Part shown: one piece after another, positions 25,072 to 33,843 of the stretch
How the letters are laid out: each line of letters opens with the position of its first letter
How positions within the stretch are numbered: the first letter of the stretch is position 1
Source of the DNA: G020353115 sp964481765
GTDB lineage: Bacteria; Bacteroidota; Bacteroidia; Bacteroidales; VadinHA17
Reading direction: 5' to 3'
NCBI GenBank assembly: GCA_964481765.1
Contig: CAYZVJ010000018.1
Span: 1 to 39,438 of the forward strand
Length of the DNA: 39,438 nt
Position numbers and translations under genes: made by a program
Notes under the pieces: model-generated
What the model was told of the DNA's origin: nothing
Seen by the model: the letters and a program-made list of their open reading frames with translations, nothing else
Database searches by the model: none

Positions 25072-25158
25072 GGTTAAGGCTATTCCCTACGCCGGCATTA
25101 CCCGGATCAGGTTCCTTGGGTTTGATCTCAGCCCGCTATGTTAAGGCACCCCTTTACC
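25072..25158 (-). promoter_or_regulatory. TPP riboswitch (THI element)
   Basis: On the minus strand the conserved TPP-aptamer blocks appear in order: AGGGGTGCC, GGGCTGAGATCAAACCC, then GAACCTGATCCGGGTAATG and CCGGCGTAGGGA. A P1 helix GGTAAAGG (25158-25151) with CCTTAACC (25079-25072) closes it with one A-A mismatch. A -7 element just upstream would start the transcript at the 5' edge of P1. It is 28 bases from the receptor start codon. Confidence 0.95.
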
Positions 25159-25163
25159 ACTTC

Positions 25164-25171
25164 CAAAGATA
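25164..25171 (-). promoter_or_regulatory. -7 element TATCTTTG for the riboswitch transcript
   Basis: TATCTTTG (minus strand) matches TAnnTTTG exactly and predicts transcription start near 25157, at the first base of the aptamer P1 helix. It lies between the thioredoxin stop and the riboswitch. Confidence 0.65.
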
Positions 25172-25199
25172 CTAATTTTCGAATAGAAATAAAATTGGT

Positions 25200-25562
25200 C
25201 TAATTTTTTTCAACTTTCAACACATCTTTAATCGCTCTCTCAAACGAATCTTTGGGCAAAGCACCCATGGCTATTTGCGGCAGTTCATCCACCGGAATAA
25301 AAAGTAGTGATGGTATACTCTGAATTCCAAACATTGCAGCTAACTCCTGCTGATCTTCAGTATCTACCTTATAAATATTCAACTTACCGTTGTATTCACT
25401 GGATAATTCTTCCAGAATGGGAGTGACCATTTTACACGGTTGACACCAATCGGCGTAAAAATCAATTAAACAGGGTAAATCACCTTCAAATTTCCAATTT
25501 TTGTTTTGCTCAAAGTTAAATACCTTTTCTTTAAACGTCTCTTTTGTTAAATGTTCAATCAT
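25200..25562 (-). CDS. trxA: thioredoxin
   Basis: This 120-residue cytosolic thiol-disulfide oxidoreductase has no signal peptide. The fold order is normal: helix 1, LPCLIDFYADWCQPCKMVTP with the redox pair (about residues 39-42), KVDTEDQQELAAMFGIQSIPS with the conserved cis-Pro, and a C-terminal helix. The active site is WCQPC rather than the common WCGPC; the Gly-to-Gln change is expected to shift redox potential somewhat but keeps both Cys. It lies upstream of the TPP-controlled receptor on the same strand, but a separate promoter lies between them. Confidence 0.9.
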   Translation of the reverse strand: MIEHLTKETFKEKVFNFEQNKNWKFEGDLPCLIDFYADWCQPCKMVTPILEELSSEYNGKLNIYKVDTEDQQELAAMFGIQSIPSLLFIPVDELPQIAMGALPKDSFERAIKDVLKVEKN

Positions 25563-25720
25563 TATTCGCGTGTTAAATTAATAATTACTTAAAATCTCTT
25601 ATCCTGAGGCTTTACCCTTATCAAATGCAGTACCAAAGCCAAATATAGACCAACTATTCCAAAAAAATACATTAAATTGTAATTTTGTCATTGAAAAGTA
25701 ATAAATTGTCATATATACAT

Positions 25721-27294
25721 ATGAAGAAATGTCTTGATAATCCTGTTCTCAAGATTATATCCCGTGTCCTGGCCCGTGAACATGTTTCGGGTTATCTGAT
25801 CGGCGGATATGTTCGTGATTGCATTCTTGAAAGGAACCTAAGGGACAGGGACCTGGATATTGTAGTCATTGGAAATGGAATTGATATGGCATACAAAGTT
25901 GCTGATGAGTTAGGGATTAAGAAGGGGGTTACCATTTACAAACGTTTTGGGACAGCCATGATCCGTCATGAAGGGTATGATATAGAGTTTGTAGGTGCCA
26001 GGAAAGAATCATACAGGAAAGACTCCAGGAAACCCACCGTTGAGAACGGAAGTCTGGAAGATGATCTGAACAGGAGGGATTTTACCATCAACACACTGGC
26101 TATCAGCTTGAACAGGGAAACGTATGGAGAGTTGATTGACCCCTTCAATGGATTACAGGATATTCATGATCAATTGATCAGGACTCCTTTAGACCCGGAT
26201 CAAACCTTTTCAGATGATCCGCTCAGGATGATGAGAGCCATTCGTTTNNNNNNNNNNNNNNNNNNNNNNNNNNNNNNNNNNNNNNNNNNNNNNNNNNNNN
26301 NNNNNNNNNNNNNNNNNNNNNNNNNNNNNNNNNNNNNNNNNNNNNNNACCCGGATCAAACCTTTTCAGATGATCCGCTCAGGATGATGAGAGCCATTCGT
26401 TTCGCCACCCAACTCCATTTCACAATTGAAAACAAAACCCTGCAATCCATTAAGAAAAACCGCAAAAGATTAACCATTGTATCCATTGAGCGAATTATTA
26501 CCGAACTGAACAAGATCATACTGTCACCAAAGCCTTCCATTGGATTTATTTTACTGGAAAATTCAGGATTGCTTTCGATATTCTTCCCGGAGTTGGATAA
26601 TTTGAAGGGGGTGGATGTAAAAAAAGGAAAACAGCATAAGGATAATCTGATCCATACCATTTCAGTCCTTGATAACATCAGTCAAAAAACCGATAATCTC
26701 TGGTTGCGTTGGGCGACTTTACTGCATGATATTGCCAAACCCCAGACTAAACGGTATAGTCCCGAGCAAGGTTGGACTTTTCATGGTCATGAGTTTCGGG
26801 GAGCAAAAATGGTCCCCGGAATATTTGAACGGCTGAAGTTACCCATGAATGAAAAGATGAAGTATGTCAGGAAACTTGTACTGTTGCATTTACGCCCCAT
26901 TGCCCTGGTTCAGGAAGAAGTGACTGATTCAGCGGTAAGGCGATTACTTTTTGATGCGGGTGATGATATTGATGATCTGATGATGTTGTGCGAGGCAGAC
27001 ATAACATCAAAAAATGAAAAACGGGTAAAATCCCATCTCCGTAACTTCAAACTTGTCCGTCAAAAATTAAAGGAGATCGAGGAGAGAGATGCCATCCGCA
27101 ATTTTCAGCCACCCATATCAGGAGATGAGATAATAAAAACCTTTAATCTTAAGCCATCCCGGACAATTGGCATCATCAAAAACGCCATCAAAGAAGCCAT
27201 TCTGGAAGGGGAGATTGGCAACAATTACGAAGAAGCGCATGAGTTTATGATGAAGAAAGCAGCTGAGTTAGGTTTAAAAAAATCGGGGAAATAG
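25721..27294 (+). CDS. CCA-adding-type tRNA nucleotidyltransferase with HD domain (intact after removing a false gap)
   Basis: The N-terminal polymerase-beta-type nucleotidyltransferase has YLIGGYVRDCILERNLRDRD with the catalytic DxD (LDIVV follows), RRDFTINTLAI, and FSDDPLRMMRAIRFA spanning the gap. The C-terminal part has an HD phosphohydrolase core (LLHDIAKP, FHGHEFRGAKM, LHLRPIAL). It should add or repair the CCA end of tRNA, with possible phosphatase activity of the HD part. The 100 N (26248-26347) are flanked by the same 55 bases; deleting gap plus one copy restores one frame of 472 residues. The ATG at 25721 is preferred over an upstream TTG. Confidence 0.93.
26193..26402. other. scaffold gap with identical 55-bp flanks inside the CCA-type gene
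   Basis: 26193-26247 equals 26348-26402 exactly, bordering 100 N. Removing 155 bases joins the two halves in frame across the family motif DDPLRMMRAIRFA, which shows that the gap is not real. Confidence 0.95.
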
Positions 27295-27298
27295 CGGT

Positions 27299-28375
27299 TC
27301 ATTTAACGTTTATCTGTTTCCAAAGGTCAATGAATACGGGCAGGTGATCACTGAAGCCGTTTTGATACCTGAACCCGAAATAAGTTCTGAAGGGTTTTAT
27401 ACCCATGTTTGTTTTATCTTCTTCCAGAAGAAAATCCGGTGAAAAAATGCGGAAACCATTCTCTTTGACATGCAGGTCCCCATTCTTATAAAGCAATTTG
27501 CCGGATACGATAAACTGATCCATCAAGTCCCAGCTCATCTGATACTTATAGCTACCTGCCACTTTTTGACCTTCCCCATTCACCGAAAGATTATACAACT
27601 TTTCAAACCCTATATGGCCAATTTCGTTTTCAACTCCAAGTACATTCTGAATACTCCTGTCATCCGGATTATCATTGAAATCACCCATTACGATCACGTT
27701 AGATCCCGGATTAAGTGCAAAAACCCTGTCAATCTCTTTTCTCAATACCCTGGCAGCTGCAAACCGGTAATCTTCAGTTTCCAATTGCCCTCCTGACCGG
27801 GAGGGCCAGTGATTGACAAAAAGGTGTAGCGTGTCATCATAAGCAGTAATTCCTTCGAGGTGCAAAATATCCCTTGTTTTCCATTCGGGCTCACCGGTAA
27901 CTGTAACCGGGAGATAACTGGTAGCAATATCTGTAAAGTATTCCGTGAGAAAGAGTAAAGAGACATCTATTCCCCGTTCATCAGGAGAATCCCGATGAAC
28001 GATCTGGTAATTGTATCTGGCAAGGGGTGTTTTTTGTAGAAGATCTTCCAGGACACTGCGGTTTTCGACTTCACATAAACCAATTATTTCAGGAGGTCTC
28101 CACCCACCAAGTGCAATAATAACCTTATACAAATGCGTGATTTTGTTTTGGTAGCGTCGGGGTGTCCAATACCTCTCCCCGGTGGGTAAAAACTCATCAT
28201 CCTGCGTTGACGGATCATCGATGGTATCAAAAAGGTTCTCGACGTTATAAAACATGATCCGCAGGTCTCCCCTCTCTTCCCGGGTTATCTCCTGGGAAAC
28301 ACCGGTCTGATATAAGACAACCGTTATCACCAACAAAAAGAAAGACCTGGTTTTTATTCTTGAAACTATACCCAT
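27299..28375 (-). CDS. secreted endonuclease/exonuclease/phosphatase-family protein
   Basis: This 358-residue protein has a signal peptide (about 1-27, ending near GVSQ). The EEP fold motifs occur in order: MFYNVENLFD with the metal-coordinating Asn, LCEVEN with the catalytic Glu, DERGIDVSLLF, NHWPSRSGG with the catalytic His, VMGDFNDNPDD, and the terminal FSDHLPVF. All metal and catalytic positions seem intact. It is a periplasmic or surface phosphodiesterase; nucleic acid, phospholipid or inositol-phosphate substrates are all possible. It is convergent with the CCA-type gene (4 bp apart) and 47 bp downstream of the beta-helix lipoprotein on the same strand. Confidence 0.87.
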   Translation of the reverse strand: MGIVSRIKTRSFFLLVITVVLYQTGVSQEITREERGDLRIMFYNVENLFDTIDDPSTQDDEFLPTGERYWTPRRYQNKITHLYKVIIALGGWRPPEIIGLCEVENRSVLEDLLQKTPLARYNYQIVHRDSPDERGIDVSLLFLTEYFTDIATSYLPVTVTGEPEWKTRDILHLEGITAYDDTLHLFVNHWPSRSGGQLETEDYRFAAARVLRKEIDRVFALNPGSNVIVMGDFNDNPDDRSIQNVLGVENEIGHIGFEKLYNLSVNGEGQKVAGSYKYQMSWDLMDQFIVSGKLLYKNGDLHVKENGFRIFSPDFLLEEDKTNMGIKPFRTYFGFRYQNGFSDHLPVFIDLWKQINVK

Positions 28376-28422
28376 AGTATGTGTGGTGTTCTGTGAATTA
28401 CATTTTGTGACATCCCCTGATT

Positions 28423-29838
28423 CTACTTCTCAACCCTTTCATAAGCACCCAGGTCCGGTCCATCGTCAACCGTTCTATCCTGCATCAGAATATCCAGTGG
28501 AAACCGATTCCCGATATCAATTGATCCAATATCTTTTGCACCGGACAGGGTGTCCAGCTGGTAATTGTATTCGGCAACAGAGATGAACCGTGGATCAATG
28601 TTAATGAAAAGATCTTTGCAGGTTACCGGGTCCGACAGATCCACTCTTGTGGTATCAGCCCTTATCAGGCAATGGTCGAAAAGATAATTGAAATCACCAA
28701 TCCCCTCAAGCCGGTCAATGCCAACCTCTGTTTCCCTGTCACCATAGATGATACAATTGCCAAATTCAGCCCTTACCAAATCTCCGGTGAACAGGGCTGT
28801 ATCATTGATGTTGTAATAATTTGTCAATACCACAGAAGGGGTGATCCGGTTGGCATAATTCCAGAAGTTACAGATCGTCGTATGGTAAAATTCATAATCC
28901 CCGCCGGTCGTTAGCAGCAGACCATAAAAACCACAATCTGCTATGATGGTGTTGATTACTGAAACGGTTGCTCCAATAGAAGAGATTCCGGCATAATTCA
29001 CGTGTTCAATTTTACTATTTGAAACGCTCAGATCGGGAGGTAAGGAAGAGGTGTAGAGGTTCCCGAGATGAATCCCGTTGATTGCATTTTTTATTTCAGC
29101 ATAATCAATGATGTTATTACTGCTTCCATTCAGGAAATAGAGTCCTCCCCACTGTCCCGGGATATCTTCATAGATCTCCTCTAACCGGTCTCCCTGAAAG
29201 ACCACCGGTTCTTCCAGTGTCCCATTCACAATCAGGGTTCCACTAACATAAAGGGTGGACTGGTTATGAAAATGAATTTGTGTCCCGGCTTCAATGGTCA
29301 ATGTTTGAAGGGTATCGACCAGCATGGAGTTGTACACCAGATAGGGTTTCGCATTGGTCCAGGTCATGGTCTGAATCTCTTCACCGTTGATCAGGTTTAC
29401 ATCCTGCCCCCAGGCAACCAGGTCCACATCCTGCACATTTCCATTGGTTATAAACACAATGGAATCCTGGATAACCATAGGAGCATCCTGCCCCAGTGGA
29501 TCAACGGTAACCTCAACAAAGATATAAAGGCTGTCCCTGGCTCGAATCTCAATGTTTTTTGCCTGATTCTGTTCCCGCCCGTTTATGTTGAGTCTGAAAC
29601 TGGAAGCATCACTCCCGGCAAGAAATATATCAGACACCTTAATGCTCTGTTTTTCATGATTATACACTTTAAACTCCTTGGTTGTTGACCCAATGGTCGT
29701 GAAGATTGTATCGAAAAAAAGGGTATCAACAGAAAAGGAGAGCCTGACATCCCGATCTGTATTGAATGTGTCTGTTTCACAGGAGAAGATGAAACAACAC
29801 AGTAAACAACCTGAAATGAAGATAATAGACCTGTTCAT
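28423..29838 (-). CDS. beta-helix lipoprotein of unknown function
   Basis: This 471-residue protein has a lipoprotein signal (ISGCLLCCFIFSC, Cys about residue 20). The first 150 residues look like Ig-like strands (FSVDTLFFDTIFTTIGSTT, then a conserved VYNHEK). Residues about 160-400 are repeated short beta rungs of a right-handed parallel beta-helix (LTIEAGTQIHFHNQSTLYVS, GTLIVNGTLEEPVVFQGDRL, IIDYAEIKNAINGIHLG). The end DDGPDLGAYERVE is the common tail of such proteins. It likely sits on the outer membrane and binds or cuts a polysaccharide, but no catalytic residues can be named. A near-perfect 25-bp palindrome lies about 120 bp upstream. Confidence 0.75.
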   Translation of the reverse strand: MNRSIIFISGCLLCCFIFSCETDTFNTDRDVRLSFSVDTLFFDTIFTTIGSTTKEFKVYNHEKQSIKVSDIFLAGSDASSFRLNINGREQNQAKNIEIRARDSLYIFVEVTVDPLGQDAPMVIQDSIVFITNGNVQDVDLVAWGQDVNLINGEEIQTMTWTNAKPYLVYNSMLVDTLQTLTIEAGTQIHFHNQSTLYVSGTLIVNGTLEEPVVFQGDRLEEIYEDIPGQWGGLYFLNGSSNNIIDYAEIKNAINGIHLGNLYTSSLPPDLSVSNSKIEHVNYAGISSIGATVSVINTIIADCGFYGLLLTTGGDYEFYHTTICNFWNYANRITPSVVLTNYYNINDTALFTGDLVRAEFGNCIIYGDRETEVGIDRLEGIGDFNYLFDHCLIRADTTRVDLSDPVTCKDLFINIDPRFISVAEYNYQLDTLSGAKDIGSIDIGNRFPLDILMQDRTVDDGPDLGAYERVEK

Positions 29839-29955
29839 AATCCTGGCTTGGTCGTAAAATTAACCAAAAATCATCAACCATTGTTAACAACGGAATTTCC
29901 GGATTTTTATTTGCAAACAATACTCCGATTCTGCAAGCTGGAATTCAGATTAATC

Positions 29956-29980
29956 ACGGTGTGACTCTGAGTCACGCCGT
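29956..29980. promoter_or_regulatory. 25-bp near-perfect palindrome
   Basis: ACGGTGTGACTC and GAGTCACGCCGT are arms around a single central base, with only one non-complementary pair. It lies between the efflux operon terminator and the beta-helix lipoprotein gene. It could be an operator for that gene or an RNA hairpin; no T tract follows directly. Confidence 0.4.
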
Positions 29981-29986
29981 AAGTTC

Positions 29987-30014
29987 AAAAAAAAAAGACC
30001 CGGATCGCTCCGGG
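29987..30014 (-). terminator. rho-independent terminator of the efflux operon
   Basis: On the minus strand, CCCGGA/TCCGGG arms with a TCGC-type tetraloop (30014-29999) are followed by ten T after a short GTC. It lies about 55 bases after the TolC stop. Confidence 0.85.
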
Positions 30015-30068
30015 CCTTTTGTACCACAAATAACCAAACTATGAAAAGGTTCGCAAAAAAATTGCAGG

Positions 30069-31412
30069 TTAGAGCGTTAGCTCTAAACCTTGATAAAAAT
30101 CAAGTATCTTGGTTTTAAAAATATAATCATACTTGGCTTGCAGCAGATCGGACTGGGCTCTTGTCAAGTTATTTTTTGCGAGGTTGTATTCGACAGAATT
30201 CACCATTCCCACGTTATATCGCTCTTCGGTATAGGTGAAGGCTTCCTGACTCGAAATGACCGATTCCTGCTTGGCATAGTAATTTTCGAGTGCTGCAACC
30301 GCATTTGCATGAGCCTGTTGAATGGCTTCGTACAGCAATTGTTTTGCGAGATCCAGATTCAGCTTTGAATCTTCAAGAGCAACTTTTGCATTGCTGATCT
30401 GGTATTGCACATTCCAGTTGTTGAAAATCGGTATTGCAAGGCTCAGGTTTACCTGTTTGTATTCAAAATCTGAAATCTGATCCTTGAACATGTAGTTATC
30501 GACACCCGGCAGGACGGCCAGTTCATTATACCGTGAGTATTCGAGGAAATTCAAGGTTAAGCTCGGACTGCGCAGGCCCCGGGCAATGGCCAGTCCTTCC
30601 CGCTGGCTTTTCAATCCGAATTCAGCACTTCTTACATAGGGCATGAACAGTTCAGCTTCTGCATAAATGGATTCGGGAGAAACCAGAACGAGTTTTTCAT
30701 CAATTTCAAGCACCTGGGGTATTTCTATTTCGAATGATCCAACTGAATCAAGGTTAAGTAATTGAGCCAGGGTAAGTATGGATATTTTTAAACTGTTTTT
30801 AGCATTAATGACATTTGATCTCTCCAATGCCTCCTGCGCCTGCATCTCCAGTAAACTCCCCTTTGGTTCGTTTCCAACTTCAACCAACTTCGCTGCTCGC
30901 TCCACCTGTAATCTTGTCAATTCATGTTGTTCCTCAGCCAGTACCAACAATTCCTTGTTAAGCAATATCTGCAGAAAAGCGGCTGCTATATTAAGCGTTA
31001 TCTCATCCTTAATTCCTTCAACACTTTCAAGGCTTGACATTACATTATACTTGTTCTGCTGGATGGTGTTGAGTTTTTGCAATCCGCTAAATAATTCAAC
31101 ACTTGCCCGCACACCAAAATTGAAATCCAGATAGTTCTGGTCAACATACGCCAGTTCATCGTAACTAAAGGTCTTACCCCAGTTATATGATACGTTTGAA
31201 AATCCGTTAAAAGAAGGCAGAAGCTGAAGCTTCGAATTCAGGTGGCTGTTCTGGGATGTTTTAGCGTTTAACTGCTCCCGCTTCAACCGGATATTATTCT
31301 CCAGAGCATAGGAGATGCAATCATCCAATGACCATTTGTTTTCCTGGCCGCTCAATGTAAAAAGCAGGGTAATAACAAAAAATAAACTCAATACCAGTAA
31401 CTTTCTCTTCAT
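30069..31412 (-). CDS. TolC-family outer-membrane efflux protein
   Basis: This 447-residue protein has a signal peptide (about 1-23, ending near LSGQ). It has two homologous halves of long amphipathic helices typical of the trimeric TolC channel; it begins WSLDDCISYALENNIRLKRE and has the second-half block YTEERYNVGMVNSVEYNLAK. It forms the outer-membrane exit duct. It is the last gene of an operon with an HlyD-like adaptor, an ABC ATPase and a 98-residue unknown; a terminator follows. The frame is open nine codons further upstream, but the signal peptide fixes the ATG at 31412. Confidence 0.92.
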   Translation of the reverse strand: MKRKLLVLSLFFVITLLFTLSGQENKWSLDDCISYALENNIRLKREQLNAKTSQNSHLNSKLQLLPSFNGFSNVSYNWGKTFSYDELAYVDQNYLDFNFGVRASVELFSGLQKLNTIQQNKYNVMSSLESVEGIKDEITLNIAAAFLQILLNKELLVLAEEQHELTRLQVERAAKLVEVGNEPKGSLLEMQAQEALERSNVINAKNSLKISILTLAQLLNLDSVGSFEIEIPQVLEIDEKLVLVSPESIYAEAELFMPYVRSAEFGLKSQREGLAIARGLRSPSLTLNFLEYSRYNELAVLPGVDNYMFKDQISDFEYKQVNLSLAIPIFNNWNVQYQISNAKVALEDSKLNLDLAKQLLYEAIQQAHANAVAALENYYAKQESVISSQEAFTYTEERYNVGMVNSVEYNLAKNNLTRAQSDLLQAKYDYIFKTKILDFYQGLELTL

Positions 31413-31447
31413 TGTAGATAGTTTGATGAATACCCTCACGAAATTGA

Positions 31448-31744
31448 TTACACCCTTTTCTTCTGCCGGTATAAAACCTGGATGAACTTGGCTTCCTCAA
31501 GTGGGGTATAAATCTGGATCAGTTCCCAGTTCTTATCATACGAATTGATGGAATTTTTTAACCTTGTAATCCTGGCAAGAGAACGGGAAACTTCATCCTT
31601 TCCATTCGAAAATTCATCTTCCACGTCCCATGGAAAGGATACCACCCTGAAATTAAAGCTGATCCTTTCCTTTCCAATTTTCAGCACAAGTTCAGCATTC
31701 TCTTTTTCCTGGAAATGAGGTACAGGTACACATAGTTCTTTCAT
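31448..31744 (-). CDS. 98-residue protein of unknown function in the efflux operon
   Basis: I do not recognise a named family. It is a soluble, charged protein without signal peptide or membrane segment. The first half looks beta-rich (AELVLKIGKERISFNFRVV, then SFPWDVEDE). A helix follows with many Arg, Lys and Ser (EVSRSLARITRLKNSINSYD), and the end WELIQIYTPLEEAKFIQVLY looks like two strands. It lies 64 bp after the ATPase gene and 35 bp before tolC, on the same strand, inside a sigma-54-driven operon. A cytosolic accessory or regulatory role for the ATPase is possible but only inferred from position. Confidence 0.7.
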   Translation of the reverse strand: MKELCVPVPHFQEKENAELVLKIGKERISFNFRVVSFPWDVEDEFSNGKDEVSRSLARITRLKNSINSYDKNWELIQIYTPLEEAKFIQVLYRQKKRV

Positions 31745-31808
31745 AACGATCCCTTTCTTTTAATTAAAGACGGTTCCATCCGGTGTTCCCCGGGTAATAT
31801 TCTCCCTG

Positions 31809-32492
31809 CTACAGTACCTGCTTGATGTTCTCAGTTACTATATGGCCATCGAATAGTTGAACAATTCTGTGTGCATATTCTGCATCAGTCGGTGAGTGTG
31901 TCACCATAACAATGGTTGTACCATCTTTGTTTAACTCGGTCAGCAGGTTCATTACTTCCTCGCCGTTAGCAGAATCCAGGTTACCGGTTGGCTCATCTGC
32001 AAGGATCAGCATGGGCCTGGTAACAACAGCGCGGGCAATAGCCACTCTTTGTTGTTGTCCACCGGACAGCTGTTGCGGGAAGTGTTTTTTACGGTGGACA
32101 ATCTTCATTCTTTCGAGTACTTCGTCCACTTTTTTGCGTCTCTCAGAGCCGGAGACCTTCATATACAACAGCGGTAATTCCACATTTTCATAAACGGTCA
32201 GCTCATCGATGAGGTTAAAACTCTGGAACACGAAACCGATACTCCCCTTTCGCAGGTTGGTCCGGTTCCTTTCGGAGTATTTCGAAACCTCCTGTTCGCT
32301 GAAATAGAGCTCTCCGTTTGTCGGATTGTCAAGAAGACCCAGGATGTTCAACAAGGTTGATTTCCCGCATCCGGAAGGCCCCATAATAGCGACAAATTCG
32401 CCATTGGTAATCTCCATTGAAACCTTGTTAAGTGCAGTGGTTTCCACTTCATCGGTTCTGAAGATTTTTGTCAGATCAACTGTTTTAATCAT
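31809..32492 (-). CDS. ABC transporter ATP-binding protein (MacB/LolD type)
   Basis: This 227-residue ATPase is complete. Walker A is GPSGCGKST (about 38-46), followed by the Q-loop in FVFQSFNLIDELTV, the signature LSGGQQQR, Walker B LILADEPTGNLD, and the H-loop in VMVTHSPTD. These features and the short length place it with the LolD/MacB/FtsE group, which power mechanotransmission-type transporters through a FtsX-like permease. No permease gene is in the operon, so the membrane partner must be encoded elsewhere. It lies 47 bp downstream of the adaptor gene. Confidence 0.93.
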   Translation of the reverse strand: MIKTVDLTKIFRTDEVETTALNKVSMEITNGEFVAIMGPSGCGKSTLLNILGLLDNPTNGELYFSEQEVSKYSERNRTNLRKGSIGFVFQSFNLIDELTVYENVELPLLYMKVSGSERRKKVDEVLERMKIVHRKKHFPQQLSGGQQQRVAIARAVVTRPMLILADEPTGNLDSANGEEVMNLLTELNKDGTTIVMVTHSPTDAEYAHRIVQLFDGHIVTENIKQVL

Positions 32493-32539
32493 AATGATAA
32501 ATTTTAGTTAAATAAACGTTGTAATTCCTAATTATGTGA

Positions 32540-33793
32540 TTATTTGAATATTAACTTATCTACATCTCCGAAGTTATCATAGCTTGAGACAACCACTTTT
32601 TCTCCGGGGTTGAGTCCCTCAAGTACTTCATAATACCTTGGATTCTGACTACCCAGAGTAATGCTTCGTTTTTCAGCAAAATCTCCGGAAGGATCTACTA
32701 CATACACCCATTGTCCGCCGGTACTTTGGTAGTATCCGCCACGGGGTATAAGGATCGCTGTTTTTGGCCTGCCTAACTCCAGCCGAATGCGGCTGGTTTG
32801 CCCGATCCGGATCCGATCGGGAACGGAATCCACAAACTCCATATCAACGGCAAACCGCCCGTTGGTAACTTCGGGATATACTTTGGTAATAACGCCTTTA
32901 AATGAAGTTCCGGAGAAATCACAATCGCCGGAAAGCCCTTTGGATACATTGGATATAAAATATTCATCTATTTCGACCCGCAATTTGTAAGAATCCAGAA
33001 TATTTATCTGTCCAAACCGAAGTCCCATACTAATCACCTGTCCTACTTCAAGATTCAGGTTGGCCAACTCCCCTGTAACTGGAGCCCGGTAATTCAGCCC
33101 TTCAAGTCTCCGGGTCACGATCTCCAGGTTCTGCTGCATTCGTCGAACCGAGCTTTCAAGGGCTTCGACCTGAACACTTCGAAATACCGAATCCTGCTTC
33201 AGGTTCTCTTTCAACAGTTCGAGCTGTTGAAGGGATAATTCATATTGTTCTTCCGAAATTTTAAACTCTTCTTCCGAAATGTGATTCCCCTCATATAAAA
33301 TTCTATTGTTATTAAACGCTCTTTTCTGTTGTAAGATATTGGTCTGTAACTCAAGCAATCTGCTTTTTGAATTCAGGGTCTGCTGCTCCATCAACAACCG
33401 GGCCTGCCTTAACTCGTTCGATATTCTGGATACCTGTGCCTCATAATTAGAAATTTCGAGGATCAGGCTGGTATTACTTAATTTGACAATAACGTCCCCC
33501 TTTTTCACAAAATTACCTTCCTCTATTACAATTTCCTCCACACGGCTTCCACCTTCCATTGACGATAGATAAATCGTTTGGATTGGTTCGACTGCACCGG
33601 TTACCGCAATGTAATTCTTGTAAAGATCCTCCGTTATCTCCTCAATGGTTACCTTATCCTTTTCAACATTTAACTTGGAGCTCTTATCTCCGAAAATAAT
33701 AAAATAAAGCAATGCGAGAAAAACGATTCCAGCTGATGAAATCCAAATAACACGTTTGGCAACTTTGTGCTTTTTTTCAATAGGTCTATCCAT
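32540..33793 (-). CDS. HlyD/MacA-type periplasmic adaptor
   Basis: This 417-residue protein has one N-terminal membrane anchor (about 14-36, VIWISSAGIVFLALLYFIIF). It then has the usual order of a membrane-fusion protein: a first lipoyl half (VEEIVIEEGNFVKKGDVIVK), a long coiled-coil hairpin (about 115-235), a second lipoyl half (YRAPVTGELANLNLEVGQVI), a beta-barrel and a membrane-proximal domain. It bridges inner-membrane transporter and TolC. An ATG at 33832 would put the start inside the sigma-54 promoter, so I choose 33793, which leaves a leader of about 25 bases. First gene of the operon. Confidence 0.93.
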   Translation of the reverse strand: MDRPIEKKHKVAKRVIWISSAGIVFLALLYFIIFGDKSSKLNVEKDKVTIEEITEDLYKNYIAVTGAVEPIQTIYLSSMEGGSRVEEIVIEEGNFVKKGDVIVKLSNTSLILEISNYEAQVSRISNELRQARLLMEQQTLNSKSRLLELQTNILQQKRAFNNNRILYEGNHISEEEFKISEEQYELSLQQLELLKENLKQDSVFRSVQVEALESSVRRMQQNLEIVTRRLEGLNYRAPVTGELANLNLEVGQVISMGLRFGQINILDSYKLRVEIDEYFISNVSKGLSGDCDFSGTSFKGVITKVYPEVTNGRFAVDMEFVDSVPDRIRIGQTSRIRLELGRPKTAILIPRGGYYQSTGGQWVYVVDPSGDFAEKRSITLGSQNPRYYEVLEGLNPGEKVVVSSYDNFGDVDKLIFK

Positions 33794-33827
33794 TCTATGA
33801 AGCAATTGGTTTGTCCGTGTGCAGAAA

Positions 33828-33843
33828 TGCATTTATTATGCCA
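33828..33843 (-). promoter_or_regulatory. sigma-54 promoter of the efflux operon
   Basis: Minus-strand TGGCATAATAAATGCA has GG and GC 12 bases apart and matches TGGCAY-R-N4-TTGCW with one mismatch. Transcription should start near 33818. The chosen adaptor ATG is 25 bases further on. Confidence 0.8.
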
